Origin: Candidatus Bathyarchaeota archaeon
Lineage (GTDB): Archaea; Thermoproteota; Bathyarchaeia; Bathyarchaeales; Bathycorpusculaceae
Length of the DNA stretch: 64,000 bases
Assembly (NCBI GenBank): GCA_026014615.1
Contig: JAOZHZ010000004.1
Coordinates: 248,001 to 312,000 of the forward strand
Reading direction: 5' to 3'
Shown in pieces: positions 26,704-35,278 of this stretch. A model generated the notes under the pieces. That model did not search any database and had not been told where the DNA came from. It was given only the letters and a program-made list of their open reading frames with translations. The position numbers were made by a program, and so were the translations under genes. The number at the start of each line of letters is the position of its first letter. The stretch's first letter is position 1.

Positions 26704-27670
26704 CGCATTTCCCAGTGAAAATGCTTTGGAAATTATTTAAGCATTCCATTCGCGAGGGGATTTCTGTTCCTGCGAGGGTCGGCTTTTTTTCGGTGGGTTT
26801 TCCTGTTTTTTCTCTGGTCAAGCTTAGAACGACAACGCCGAGAACTATGAGTAATCCGCCTATGAATTGGTTTGCGGTGGGCATCAGGGACAGGATGATG
26901 AAGGAGAAGATGGCGGTGAGGAAGGGTTCCATGCTGCGCAGGGTTGCGGTTTTGGAGATTTCCCAAACCTCCAGTGCCTTGTAGAATAGGATGAAGCTGA
27001 CAATCATGCCTGTGATGGAGCCTAAAACGGCGTATCCAAAGGCGATGGGGGGAACGGCGAGTTCTAGTCTTCCGAAGAGAAGAGCGAAGATGGTCAGGTA
27101 GATGAAGATGAAGAAGGAGCGTCCTGCGGCTAAGCTGAAGGGCGGGATGTTTTGGACATAGAATTTTGAGAACATGTTCACCGTCGCAAAGAAAACTGCG
27201 GCAACCAGCACTGCGAGGGTGCTGATGAGTTCGACTTCGGCGTTTCCGTACGCTAAAAAGAACAAGCCGCCTAAAGCAACCAGTACGCCGACGAATTCAC
27301 GTTTGGTCATTCGCTCTGCCAAGAAAACTACGCCAAAGAGTATACTGAAAACTATGGTGAATTGGATGACGAAGGAGGCGTTTGTGGGTCCTGAAACCAA
27401 GATGCCATATGCGAAGAGTAGGGAGCCTGCGGCGTCAAACAAGCCCATAAGCCCGATGGCTTTCCAGTTGCTTTTGATGATGAGCAGATGCCACGTGGTC
27501 TTTGTCGCCGCAAAGTATGCGAGAAAGAATATGCTGGCAAATGCGGTGAGGAGGATGTTGGCGGTTTCGATGTTTGTGTATTCCAGAACCAGCTTTATGA
27601 AAACGGGGGTTACCCCAAACATCAAACTCGCCAGAACCGTAAACAAAACGCCTTTCCGCTTGCCACCCAT
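26675..27670 (-). CDS. EamA/DMT superfamily transporter
   Basis: A 331-residue membrane protein with ten hydrophobic helices in two EamA repeats: LFTVLASLMFGVTPVFIKLV at the start, VGVLVALGGLFFLAYGN ending repeat 1, and FIGGLLIVLGVVVLSLTREK ending repeat 2. Drug/metabolite transporters of this type export amino acids, nucleotide sugars or other small solutes; the substrate cannot be read. The C-terminal 40 residues after the last helix are hydrophilic and overlap the cysS start. The ATG at 27670 is preceded by a TATA-like TTTATTGTATGG region. Confidence 0.85.
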   Translation of the reverse strand: MGGKRKGVLFTVLASLMFGVTPVFIKLVLEYTNIETANILLTAFASIFFLAYFAATKTTWHLLIIKSNWKAIGLMGLFDAAGSLLFAYGILVSGPTNASFVIQFTIVFSILFGVVFLAERMTKREFVGVLVALGGLFFLAYGNAEVELISTLAVLVAAVFFATVNMFSKFYVQNIPPFSLAAGRSFFIFIYLTIFALLFGRLELAVPPIAFGYAVLGSITGMIVSFILFYKALEVWEISKTATLRSMEPFLTAIFSFIILSLMPTANQFIGGLLIVLGVVVLSLTREKTGKPTEKKPTLAGTEIPSRMECLNNFQSIFTGKCDEQTSSHGN

Positions 27671-27968
27671 AACAAGCCATACAATAAAGCAAACATTTAA
27701 CCTTTAACCAAAAACGCACAGTTTGCACACAAAAAACACCTCCCCCCTACCCTTACGAAAAGCCCGCATTGGGCTGCTTTTTTGGTTTAGCGAATGAAAC
27801 GGGCGTAACCCGCGGCTAGAAAAGGGTAAAAAAGGCGAAAAAAGGCAGAGCATATTGTATCCTCGAATTCAACAAAATAATCTTTTCTCTGAATTCAGCT
27901 TTTACGATTCACCATAAAATACGAAGCGAGTTAAAATACCCTTACGAAAGTTAGTTTAATACAAATAT

Positions 27969-28670
27969 ATGAAAGGTGTTCCTGTTGAACAATTTAAAAA
28001 CTTCCTACAAACACATGTGATGGAGCAGTACAATAGAATTAAACAAGACTCAAAGGGATTACCCAATGGATAGACAAAACGATTCACACACACAGATTCG
28101 TTAGAAGATTCTCAAAAAAGACTTTGCAAACAATATAACATCGAGTTCAAGCAAATACAAGAACTTAACAAAACCATTTACGGTTTATTGTATCCCCTCA
28201 GGACAGATTGGGATGTTTTAAAATCAATCCTTGAGTCGATAATTAATGCGATTAAAAATTTGGAGTACTGGAAGGAAACACGTGAACTGAAAAAAGTCGA
28301 AAGTACAAATCCAAAACAAAAGTCACTTTTGGAATTATTTTTGTACCTTCAACTTGTAGAGGGCAATTACTCAGAAATTGTAACTGCGCTTACGTTTATA
28401 CTGGTTAAAAATGGGCATGATCTTTATACGGACATCCCAAGACCAAGATATATAAAAGAACAGGAAGAAGTTAGAAATGTATCCTTGTTTTTAAGAGAGT
28501 TATTTCTAAAAGAGCACGGATTTAGCAGTTTCACAAGAGTAGTTGATAGAGATGTCAGAAACTGTATTGCCCACCTTAACTACGAAGTGAAAGAAGACGG
28601 CAGAATATTCGACAGAAAAACGGGTCTTGTGATAAGTGACTTGATAAGTAAAAGTGACTCATTAGGTTGA
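27969..28670 (+). pseudogene. Unknown protein with an in-frame TAG, or a shorter gene from TTG 28188
   Basis: From ATG 27969 the frame reads MKGVPVEQFKNFLQTHVMEQ, reaches GLPNG and a TAG at 28071-28073, then stays open without a break through TKRFTHTDSLEDSQKRL into the 160-residue stretch that begins at TTG 28188 and ends at 28670. No ATG, GTG or TTG lies between the TAG and 28188. The open frame on both sides suggests one 233-residue gene with a single stop codon, for example TGG or CAG changed to TAG. The 3' part is a helical protein with a long N-terminal coiled region and no known domain. The 27.7-29.5 kb region is AT-richer than its surroundings, which suggests transfer. The 298 bases upstream (27671-27968) hold nothing I recognise. 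Confidence 0.5.
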
Positions 28671-28806
28671 TTGTACTTTGATAATGCAAGCTTTGGCAAC
28701 ATATACCAATCAACTGCAAAAGGATGAAGCACAGAGAATAAAAGCTGAATTGGCAAAAGCTGGAAGTGCAAAAACTTAAAACCACATCTTATAGAAATAA
28801 GCGTTT

Positions 28807-29406
28807 ATGGCAAAAATAGATCTGTTTAGCCTTATACTTGGAGCGCTCATTGCTTTAGCAATGCAAAGTGTTTACCAATACATATTTCTCTCTGTAACGG
28901 GACAAGCACTTGAAACGGTTGTCGTAGGGATACTAACGTTCTTAGTTTTTTCTCTTGTAATAGCGGTAGCTTTTATGTATGCTCTGTTACAAAAGATTAA
29001 AGGAAACAAGAAAGAAAACAAAATAGTAGATAAAATAAACAAAACTACAAACGAGAAAATATTTCAAAAAGAAATAGAACTTGAAAAGCTTCACATTTTA
29101 AAAGAAGACCATCACATGCACTTCAAAATCGGTGGTTCCATCTTAGTAGGAGGATTCACGACCTTACTGGTTCTAATTCTAACGCTCAGTGCCAGCGAAA
29201 AACTTAATCAATACAATAGTAGTCTGTTAATAATTTCACTGGTTGGTTTAACCACTTTTGCTTTCTTTTTTAACGATTTAATGAATAATCTATTTTTGAA
29301 GAAATATAATGATTGGTTACTTAAAATTGAAAAATGCGAACCTTTACCACCAATACATGAAATGAAAGAAAAACTCAATTTAAAGGAATTTTTAAAGCAC
29401 TCATGA
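28807..29406 (+). CDS. Hypothetical membrane protein with four helices
   Basis: A 199-residue protein. Two transmembrane helices lie near residues 5-25 (FSLILGALIALAMQSVYQYI) and 37-60, then a charged segment of about 45 residues (GNKKENKIVDKINKTTNEKI onward) that should be cytosolic and helical, two more helices near 108-128 and 138-158, and a charged C-terminus. No family recognised. It follows the unknown gene at 28 kb on the same strand, in the same AT-rich island, and may act with it. Confidence 0.6.
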   Translation: MAKIDLFSLILGALIALAMQSVYQYIFLSVTGQALETVVVGILTFLVFSLVIAVAFMYALLQKIKGNKKENKIVDKINKTTNEKIFQKEIELEKLHILKEDHHMHFKIGGSILVGGFTTLLVLILTLSASEKLNQYNSSLLIISLVGLTTFAFFFNDLMNNLFLKKYNDWLLKIEKCEPLPPIHEMKEKLNLKEFLKHS

Positions 29407-29496
29407 TTTTTTGTTTTTTACTATCCGAAAAATTTCAATTATTAAAAGCAGCTAACAAAAGGCATATTTTGTTTTTTACGTTTCCTTTAAGCTCAT

Positions 29497-30474
29497 TTAA
29501 GAGGTAACTATTATTTTGATTGGTTTTTGTGTGGGGTCGGCGGCGGTTTCTATGGCTTTTTCAAAGTCGTCCAGCGGGAACCTGTGTGTTATGAGGCTTT
29601 GCAGGTTGACTTTTTTGTGGGCAACAAGGTCCACGGCGGTGGGGTATTCGGCTGCGGATATGTAGGTTGAGAAGAAGCATGCTTCGTCGGCGTCGCCTAA
29701 GTTCAGGTAGCCTTCAAACTCGCCTACTAGCGCCACTTGTCCTGCTTTGCGGACAAGAAAGGGTGTTTGTTCCACGGTTTTCTGGGTTCCTGCTGATTCG
29801 ATGACTACATCGGAACCGCGTTTGGTAATTCGTTTGACCCGCTTGACGGTGTCTTCTTCGGAGGCGTTTATGGTGTAGTCTGCGCCCAACTTTTCCGCCA
29901 ACTCCAGCCTGTACGCCTGCGTGTCCACGGCTATGACTCGGCAGCCTTTGAGTTTGGCTATCTGCGTCATCAACAACCCGATGGGTCCCTGCCCAACCAC
30001 CGTGACGAAATCGTTCACTTCGGGGTGGAGCAGTTCCAGCGTGTGCAGGGCAAGCGCGACGGGTTCTATCATGGCGGCTTCATCGTCGCTGACGCCGTTG
30101 GGGAGGGGAATCAGGTTTTTTTCGCGTATGGCTACGGTTTCGGCGAAGAAACCGCCCTTTGTCAACCCGTAGTATAGGACTCGTTCGCATAGGGATTGTT
30201 TGCCGCGTTTGCAGTAGTAGCATTTGCCGCAGCTCGTTACAGGCGACATAACGACCCGTTTTCCCGTGTCCGCGCGGGTGCCCCATGCGTCATGTCCGAT
30301 GATGCGTCCGCGTTTGATTTTCCAGTCGCCACGGTACAGGTGCAGGTCGGTGCCGCAGATGCTGCCCGCCTTAAACTGCACAGAAACCTTGGTGCCCGTC
30401 ACTTTGGGTTCAGGGACTTCTTTGATTTTGATGTTTCTGGGTCCATAATAGATGGCGGCTTTCAAAAACAACAC
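29497..30474 (-). CDS. Zinc-dependent alcohol dehydrogenase family protein
   Basis: A 325-residue medium-chain dehydrogenase. The catalytic zinc site is seen in CGTDLHLYRGDWKIKRGRII followed by GHDAWG, and the structural zinc site in CGKCYYCKRGKQSLC. The Rossmann motif is VVGQGPIGLLMTQIAK, and the following VIAVDTQAYRL places an Asp after the second strand, which favours NAD(H). The subfamily is close to threonine/sorbitol-type dehydrogenases, and the substrate is not clear. It stands alone with an AT-rich upstream region. Confidence 0.85.
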   Translation of the reverse strand: MLFLKAAIYYGPRNIKIKEVPEPKVTGTKVSVQFKAGSICGTDLHLYRGDWKIKRGRIIGHDAWGTRADTGKRVVMSPVTSCGKCYYCKRGKQSLCERVLYYGLTKGGFFAETVAIREKNLIPLPNGVSDDEAAMIEPVALALHTLELLHPEVNDFVTVVGQGPIGLLMTQIAKLKGCRVIAVDTQAYRLELAEKLGADYTINASEEDTVKRVKRITKRGSDVVIESAGTQKTVEQTPFLVRKAGQVALVGEFEGYLNLGDADEACFFSTYISAAEYPTAVDLVAHKKVNLQSLITHRFPLDDFEKAIETAADPTQKPIKIIVTS

Positions 30475-30543
30475 TCCCTAAATAATAGTTGGAGTTAAGC
30501 AGAGTATTAACTTTGCGCAGAACAAAACGGCGGGCGGGTCAGG

Positions 30544-30765
30544 TTAGGGCGGGGTTTTTTTGCGTTTGAAGGCGTCCCGCAAATCCTCCACAGGCGAGTT
30601 GGCGTCTTTTTTAGGCTGCACTTTTGCCTTGTACTGCTTCTCCGCCACTTTGGCTTTATCTTCTTTGCTGCTCAGCTCCACGCTGGATTCTAATCTGCGT
30701 ATGGTTCTGCCCAGTCGGCGTTGACTGTGACCTTTAGTGCGTACAGCACGTCCCACTTCATTCAC
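30544..30765 (-). CDS. Hypothetical basic protein, 73 aa
   Basis: The frame extends to 30834, but the first 23 residues (aromatic, Gln- and Lys-rich) look non-coding. From GTG at 30765 it reads MNEVGRAVRTKGHSQRRLGR, a strongly basic, helical protein with a Lys/Glu-rich middle and C-terminus. No family recognised. It is divergent from the gene at 30899. Confidence 0.4.
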   Translation of the reverse strand: MNEVGRAVRTKGHSQRRLGRTIRRLESSVELSSKEDKAKVAEKQYKAKVQPKKDANSPVEDLRDAFKRKKTPP

Positions 30766-30898
30766 ATCCAAAAAAACGGAGTGACGGGGAGGCTTTTGAC
30801 TTTTTTGGTAACAACCCCAAAAACCGACAAACAAACCCTTACCAAACAGCGTTTATAGGCGTTAAGCTGAATAACCGCTTTGCATACTACATGATGCG

Positions 30899-31135
30899 AT
30901 GGCTATGAATCTTGAAGAGTACAGTAAAGACAAGCTTTGGCAGATGCTGCTAGAAACCGTGCACGCCTGCGTCATGTACCCAACCCACAAATCATACACG
31001 CGAGACGTGCTTTTGAAAGAGAAACCAGACATCTCCGCCGACGAATTAGCCGCAAAGCTGAATATGCCACTGGGGGAAGCTATGGTTATCCTTTACGAGC
31101 TAAAAGAAGCAGGAAAAACAGCGGGCACAAACTAA
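30899..31135 (+). CDS. Small helical protein, possibly winged-helix-like
   Basis: A 78-residue protein, MAMNLEEYSKDKLWQMLLET, then CVMYPTHKSYTRDVLLKE and DISADELAAKLNMPLGEAMV, YELKEAGK. The last part has the helix-turn-helix rhythm of a small wing protein: A-A-K-L-x-M-P-L-G-E-A. The first half does not resemble known regulators. ATG codons also lie at 30891 and 30894 in other frames. It precedes the tungstate operon by about 95 bases and could be part of the same regulation, but that is inference. Confidence 0.6.
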   Translation: MAMNLEEYSKDKLWQMLLETVHACVMYPTHKSYTRDVLLKEKPDISADELAAKLNMPLGEAMVILYELKEAGKTAGTN

Positions 31136-31174
31136 TTTTTTCCAAAAAAACGTTTTTTATGGTGTATCAAGCGC

Positions 31175-31200
31175 AACACGACATGTTTAAATAAGCATGA
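31175..31200 (+). promoter_or_regulatory. Likely tupABC promoter
   Basis: CGACATGTTTAAATAAGCAT at about 31178-31197 contains a TATA-like TTTAAATA about 45 bases before the tupA ATG. A CATGT...GCATG pattern around it could be a binding site for the ModE-like regulator encoded downstream; this is only inference. Confidence 0.4.
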
Positions 31201-31228
31201 CGCACAGTAGCAACCAAAGTGATTTAAA

Positions 31229-32284
31229 ATGAACACAACTGGCAAAATTGTTGCGACAGCCCTAATTGTTATAATCGTTGCAGCAGTAGGCGCGTACGCT
31301 TACCTCAGCATGCAGCCAAACAGTGACCTCGACCAAACACCAGTCACCCTCACCGTTTCATCCACAACCAGCCTTTACGAAACAGGAGTGGAAAACGACG
31401 CCATCAAACCCGCCTTCGAAGCCAAATACCCATGGATAACCCTTAACTTCCTTGCTCAGGGAACAGGCGCAGCCATCCAAACAGCCATGAGAGGCGACGC
31501 AGACATGATCATGGTGCACTCTCCCTCACAGGAAGCAGCCTTCTTAGAGAACGGATACGGAGTAAACCGCAAAATCATAGCCTACAACTTCTTTGTCATC
31601 GTTGGACCAGAAGATGACCCCGCAGGCATCGCAGGCATGGACCCCCTCCAAGCTTTAACCACCATTAAGGATTTGGGTGAGCAAGGCCAAGCCACATGGA
31701 TCTCCCGAGGCGATAGTTCAGGAACAAACTCCAAAGAGAAGTCCCTTTGGAAGGCAGCAGGCATAAACTGGGATGACATTCGAACCGAAACCTCATGGTA
31801 CCTTGAAACAGGCCAAGGTATGACCGCTACGTTGCTGGTAGCTAACGAAAAAGGCGGATACACCCTATCTGACTTGGCAACCTTCTTAACTAACGTTAAC
31901 AGCGGCAACATCCAAATGGCAGTTGCGGTGGAAGCTTCAAAAGACCTCATTAACGTCTACAGCGTAATCGCCGACAACCCACAAAACGCCAACCTCACCG
32001 ACACCCACTTCGACGCAGAAATGCTGTTCATAGACTGGATAGTCAGCGATGAAGGTCAACAGATATTTGCGGACTTTGGAACAGAAACTTTCGGCAAACC
32101 TCTGTTCGCACCATACGTTCCACTGGTAACAAGCGGCAGTAACGCCACGCTACTTGAATGGGTGCAAGACTACGCCTTCATTGACGGATACGAATGTCCA
32201 CCCCAATATCAATACGAAGCAGGCGACCTCTACAGTAGCCCCTCAGCTTCAGTCATCGCCCCAGTGATACAGCAAAAAGAATAA
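31229..32284 (+). CDS. tupA: Tungstate ABC transporter, substrate-binding protein
   Basis: A 351-residue extracellular binding protein. It starts with a membrane anchor, IVATALIVIIVAAVGAYAYL, and a Thr/Asp-rich linker. The TupA signatures follow: LTVSSTTSLYETG near residue 47, NFLAQGTGAAI, GDADMIMVHSP, NFFVIVGPEDDPAGI and ISRGDSSGTNSKEKSLW, where Ser/Thr/Arg residues ligate the oxyanion. TupA proteins take up tungstate with high affinity for tungstopterin enzymes such as aldehyde ferredoxin oxidoreductases. It heads the operon tupA-tupB-tupC and a ModE-like regulator gene. Confidence 0.9.
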   Translation: MNTTGKIVATALIVIIVAAVGAYAYLSMQPNSDLDQTPVTLTVSSTTSLYETGVENDAIKPAFEAKYPWITLNFLAQGTGAAIQTAMRGDADMIMVHSPSQEAAFLENGYGVNRKIIAYNFFVIVGPEDDPAGIAGMDPLQALTTIKDLGEQGQATWISRGDSSGTNSKEKSLWKAAGINWDDIRTETSWYLETGQGMTATLLVANEKGGYTLSDLATFLTNVNSGNIQMAVAVEASKDLINVYSVIADNPQNANLTDTHFDAEMLFIDWIVSDEGQQIFADFGTETFGKPLFAPYVPLVTSGSNATLLEWVQDYAFIDGYECPPQYQYEAGDLYSSPSASVIAPVIQQKE

Positions 32285-32338
32285 CACAGCTAAAAAGCAT
32301 CAATAAATACATCCCACACTTCTTTTTTTGTGATTTAG

Positions 32339-33085
32339 ATGGCTAACGCTATCCTACAAGCCTTCGTGGAAGCCTTCGGGTTAATCTTCAGTGGAGACCC
32401 AGAAGTATTTAACGTGGTTTTCAGGTCACTGTACGCCTCTGGTCTGGGAACTTTACTGGCTTGCACGTGGAGCATACCGTTGGGCATAATCATCGGACTC
32501 TACTCGTTTAGGGGCAAATGGGTAATCAAAGGCATATTTCACGCCTTCATAGGAATCCCCACAGTAGCCTTAGGGTTACTGCTTTACTTGCTGCTATCCA
32601 ACCAGGGAGCATTCGGCTTCCTGCACATTTTGTTTACGGTCAATGGCATAGCTTTTGGCCAAGCAATACTCATCACACCTATAATTGTCTCCTTCACAAG
32701 CAGTGCCCTAAGCGCAGCAGACATCCAAATAAAAGATCTCGCCAGAACGCTAGGCGCAGACCAAATCAGAACAAACTTAGCCATGATGCGCGAGACCTTA
32801 TGGTCTATGATTTTGGCGATTATCGCAGCGTTCAACAGGGGCTTTGGAGAACTCGGCATAGCCATGTTAGTAGGAGGAAACCTATTCCAAGAAACTCGAG
32901 TGCTGACTACCTCCATCGCCGTGCAGACGAACATGGGAGAATTCCCGATTGCCATAGCATACGGCATACTCCTTATATCCATAGTGTTTGCCATCACGCT
33001 AACCGTCAATCTGGTACAGAAAATAAAAGAAGACGAGATCACGTGGAAAACCCCACGGTACTGGAAAAGCAAAGTAATAGAATAA
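32339..33085 (+). CDS. tupB: Tungstate ABC transporter, permease
   Basis: A 248-residue inner-membrane channel with about six helices and the permease EAA-like loop: SALSAADIQIKDLARTLGAD, ending in the cytosolic coupling motif before ALMIAI... the helix WSMILAIIAAFNRGFGELGI. It matches TupB (DUF permease of the molybdate/tungstate class) in size and order. It starts 54 bases after tupA and ends 20 bases before tupC. Confidence 0.88.
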   Translation: MANAILQAFVEAFGLIFSGDPEVFNVVFRSLYASGLGTLLACTWSIPLGIIIGLYSFRGKWVIKGIFHAFIGIPTVALGLLLYLLLSNQGAFGFLHILFTVNGIAFGQAILITPIIVSFTSSALSAADIQIKDLARTLGADQIRTNLAMMRETLWSMILAIIAAFNRGFGELGIAMLVGGNLFQETRVLTTSIAVQTNMGEFPIAIAYGILLISIVFAITLTVNLVQKIKEDEITWKTPRYWKSKVIE

Positions 33086-33105
33086 CAGGAAGGCAACAGG
33101 AAAAC

Positions 33106-33822
33106 ATGAACATAAGCCTAAGACTGGAAGGCATAGAAAAAAGCTACAAGGACATCAAAGCCTTAGACGACGTTGACTTCGAAGCGGAAGGAGGCAAAAT
33201 CGTAGTTCTCATCGGAGTTAACGGGGCAGGAAAATCCACGCTTCTTAGAATAATCGCAGGACTAGAAAACCAAGACCGAGGACTCATATCCTTTAACAAC
33301 CAAAACGTAACTTCGGGGGAACTCCGCCAAATCGCTACCTTAGTCTTCCAAAAAACCGCCATGTTCAGCCGCTCTGTCTACGACAACTTAGCTTATGGCT
33401 TAAAAATTAGGGGTAAAAAAGACGAAGAAATCAAAAACGCCATAACCGAAGCGTTACATGGTGTTGGGTTGAAGAATTTTGAGAAACGCAAAGCTAAGAA
33501 AACCTCAGGGGGCGAACAGCAACGTATTGCTTTGGCTCGGGCGTTTTTGTTGGACCCTAAGATTCTGCTTTTGGACGAGCCCACGGCAAACTTGGACCCG
33601 AACAATGCCATAATCATAGAGAAAGCAGTACTAAAATACAGAGAAAAAAACCACGTCATCATTATAGCCACTCATAACTTGAGCCAAGCTCGAAGACTTG
33701 GTGATGAGGTCGTGCATATTCACGGCGGAAAAATGATCGACTGCGCAACCCCCGACGAATTCTTCGGTAACCCCCAAAACGAGGTTACACGCAAATTCAT
33801 AAACGGAGAATTAGAATTCTAA
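33106..33822 (+). CDS. tupC: Tungstate ABC transporter, ATPase
   Basis: A 238-residue ATP-binding subunit. Walker A is GVNGAGKST, Q-loop LVFQK, signature TSGGEQQRIALARA, Walker B ILLLDEPTANLDP and the switch ATHNLSQARR. The frame is open far upstream to 32518, but that part is the tupB gene read in another frame; ATG 33106 behind ACAGGAAGGCAACAGGA is the real start. No C-terminal TOBE domain is present, so regulation by substrate must come from elsewhere. Confidence 0.9.
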   Translation: MNISLRLEGIEKSYKDIKALDDVDFEAEGGKIVVLIGVNGAGKSTLLRIIAGLENQDRGLISFNNQNVTSGELRQIATLVFQKTAMFSRSVYDNLAYGLKIRGKKDEEIKNAITEALHGVGLKNFEKRKAKKTSGGEQQRIALARAFLLDPKILLLDEPTANLDPNNAIIIEKAVLKYREKNHVIIIATHNLSQARRLGDEVVHIHGGKMIDCATPDEFFGNPQNEVTRKFINGELEF

Positions 33823-33875
33823 GCCTTAATTGGACATGTGGTTAAATTTATTAACGGTCTACGTGCATACCTTTA

Positions 33876-34436
33876 ATGATGCTTACTCATAAAAAACATC
33901 AGCCCTCCTGCAAAGTCTGGATAGAATGTGATGGGAAACCAGTGATTGGCAAAGGCGGAGCAGAAATTCTTCAAGGCATACAATCCGAGAAATCCCTCAC
34001 TAAAGCCGCTGAAAAAGTCGGCATGTCTTACCGTTACGTGTGGAACTACATTCAGAAAATCGAGAAAGCCGTCGGTGAACCCATTGTAAACACCTATAAA
34101 GGCGGAAAAACAGGCGGTGGAGGAGCCGAACTCACAGATCTTGGAAAAAAACTGCTTGCCGAATACAAGCAACTGGAGGGTTACCTAAGCATGGTGTTAT
34201 CTGAAACGGATATGTCGGGGGTGAAAAACATGAAGTTAAGTGCAAGAAACAGCCTTAAGGGAAAAGTTGTCTCTGTGGAGAAAGGCGTCATAACCGCCAA
34301 AGTCAAAGTTGAACTTACAGTACCAACAAAAATCACTTCAGTCATCACCAAAGAAGCCGTCGAAGATTTGGACATCAAAGAAGGCGACGAAGTCACAGTC
34401 GTAGTGAAATCCACAGAAGTAATGATAGGAAAATAA
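33876..34436 (+). CDS. ModE-like transcriptional regulator with Mop domain
   Basis: A 186-residue protein in two parts. Residues 1-115 are a ModE/LysR-type winged helix (ILQGIQSEKSLTKAAEKVGM, then SYRYVWNYIQKIEKAVGEPI and GGGGAELTDLGKKLL). Residues 120-186 are one Mop/TOBE domain, MKLSARNSLKGKVVSVEKG and onward to VKSTEVMIGK, which binds molybdate or tungstate. It lies 53 bases downstream of tupC on the same strand with a TATA-like TTAAATTTATTAACG between. It most likely senses tungstate and controls the tup operon. Bacterial ModE has two Mop repeats; this one has a single domain, as in many archaeal versions. Confidence 0.85.
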   Translation: MMLTHKKHQPSCKVWIECDGKPVIGKGGAEILQGIQSEKSLTKAAEKVGMSYRYVWNYIQKIEKAVGEPIVNTYKGGKTGGGGAELTDLGKKLLAEYKQLEGYLSMVLSETDMSGVKNMKLSARNSLKGKVVSVEKGVITAKVKVELTVPTKITSVITKEAVEDLDIKEGDEVTVVVKSTEVMIGK

Positions 34437-34447
34437 AAGAAGCTTTG

Positions 34448-34999
34448 TTACTCCACTACGTACCGGTAAGCTATATGCTCACCTGCTGTGGAGCTTTTCC
34501 TAATAATTTTTAAGACATCGCCAGGTTTTGCCCCAATTGCCTTAACCGCAGGGTCAGTTGAAGTTATTTGAGGCATCTGGTAAGGCTTAACTTTAAAATG
34601 CGCCAAGAGACGTTCACGCTCCTTCACAGGCAAAATCTCATGCTTAGGAACCAGAACATGTTCAAAGATGTCAAACACGGGGAAAGACTTCAGCAGCAAC
34701 TCCACTTTCTTTTTCTTAGCGCCAGTTTTAACAGCATGCGTGTAACGTCCTTCAGTTATGACTATGGCGCGGTCAATTTCTTTTTCCTTCATGACCTTGT
34801 AAAGTTGATTCATAGCCACGATGCCAACGGTGGCTTGGTCCAGAATGCACCAGATGAGGGCTTTCTCTTTATCGTCTGGTATGTCAATGGTGTAGCCGTA
34901 GGCGCCTTCGAACTTTTCTTTGTCAAGCATCTTGTACTTACGCAGTTTGATGAGGACTTGCGCCTTGCGTTCTTCCACTGTTTCCCCTTTAATGCTCAC
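34448..34999 (-). CDS. rpoH: RNA polymerase Rpb5-type subunit (RpoH) with N-terminal jaw-like domain
   Basis: A 183-residue protein. Residues about 112-183 are a standard archaeal RpoH/Rpb5 assembly domain: HVLVPKHEILPVKERERLLA, QMPQITSTDPAVKAIGAKPG and DVLKIIRKSSTAGEHIAYRY. Most archaeal RpoH proteins are only that domain, about 80 residues. Here residues 1-111 resemble the eukaryotic Rpb5 N-terminal jaw: a helical start, then DQATVGIVAMNQLYKVMKEK, EIDRAIVITEG and a helix leading into FDIFEHVLVP, matching the order of the eukaryotic pattern VGIK...ITRAIIVVQ...ITEHELVPEH. The start at 34999 gives one continuous frame. The gene is not next to rpoB or rpoA, unlike the usual archaeal operon. It is convergent with the ModE-like gene. 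Confidence 0.88.
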   Translation of the reverse strand: MSIKGETVEERKAQVLIKLRKYKMLDKEKFEGAYGYTIDIPDDKEKALIWCILDQATVGIVAMNQLYKVMKEKEIDRAIVITEGRYTHAVKTGAKKKKVELLLKSFPVFDIFEHVLVPKHEILPVKERERLLAHFKVKPYQMPQITSTDPAVKAIGAKPGDVLKIIRKSSTAGEHIAYRYVVE

Positions 35000-35278
35000 A
35001 TTACAAACCTCAAGGTTAGAATACGCGAAACCTAAACAAGCTTTCCCCCCTTAAACTTTATGGTCAGAAAACATGCAGCAATCTTGGACACCGACAAACC
35101 TGCAGGTCAGATGTAAACTGGTCTACACTGTTCTTCACAATCGCGAGTTCCCCTTTGGTACAGTAACCTAAGAGATAAAACAAGAGTTGTGACTGTCATG
35201 CGCCTACAACAAATCCTTCTACAGGAAAACAAGGGGTTAACTTTTCACACCATTACAAGAAAAAGGAAGGAAAACGGA

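Noticed and set aside
28071-28073. Pyrrolysine at TAG
   Set aside because: Nothing in the window shows a pyl system, and TAG serves as a plain stop for other genes here.
32518-33105. Long upstream extension of the tupC frame
   Set aside because: It overlaps tupB in another phase, has atypical composition, and ATG 33106 has a good Shine-Dalgarno site.
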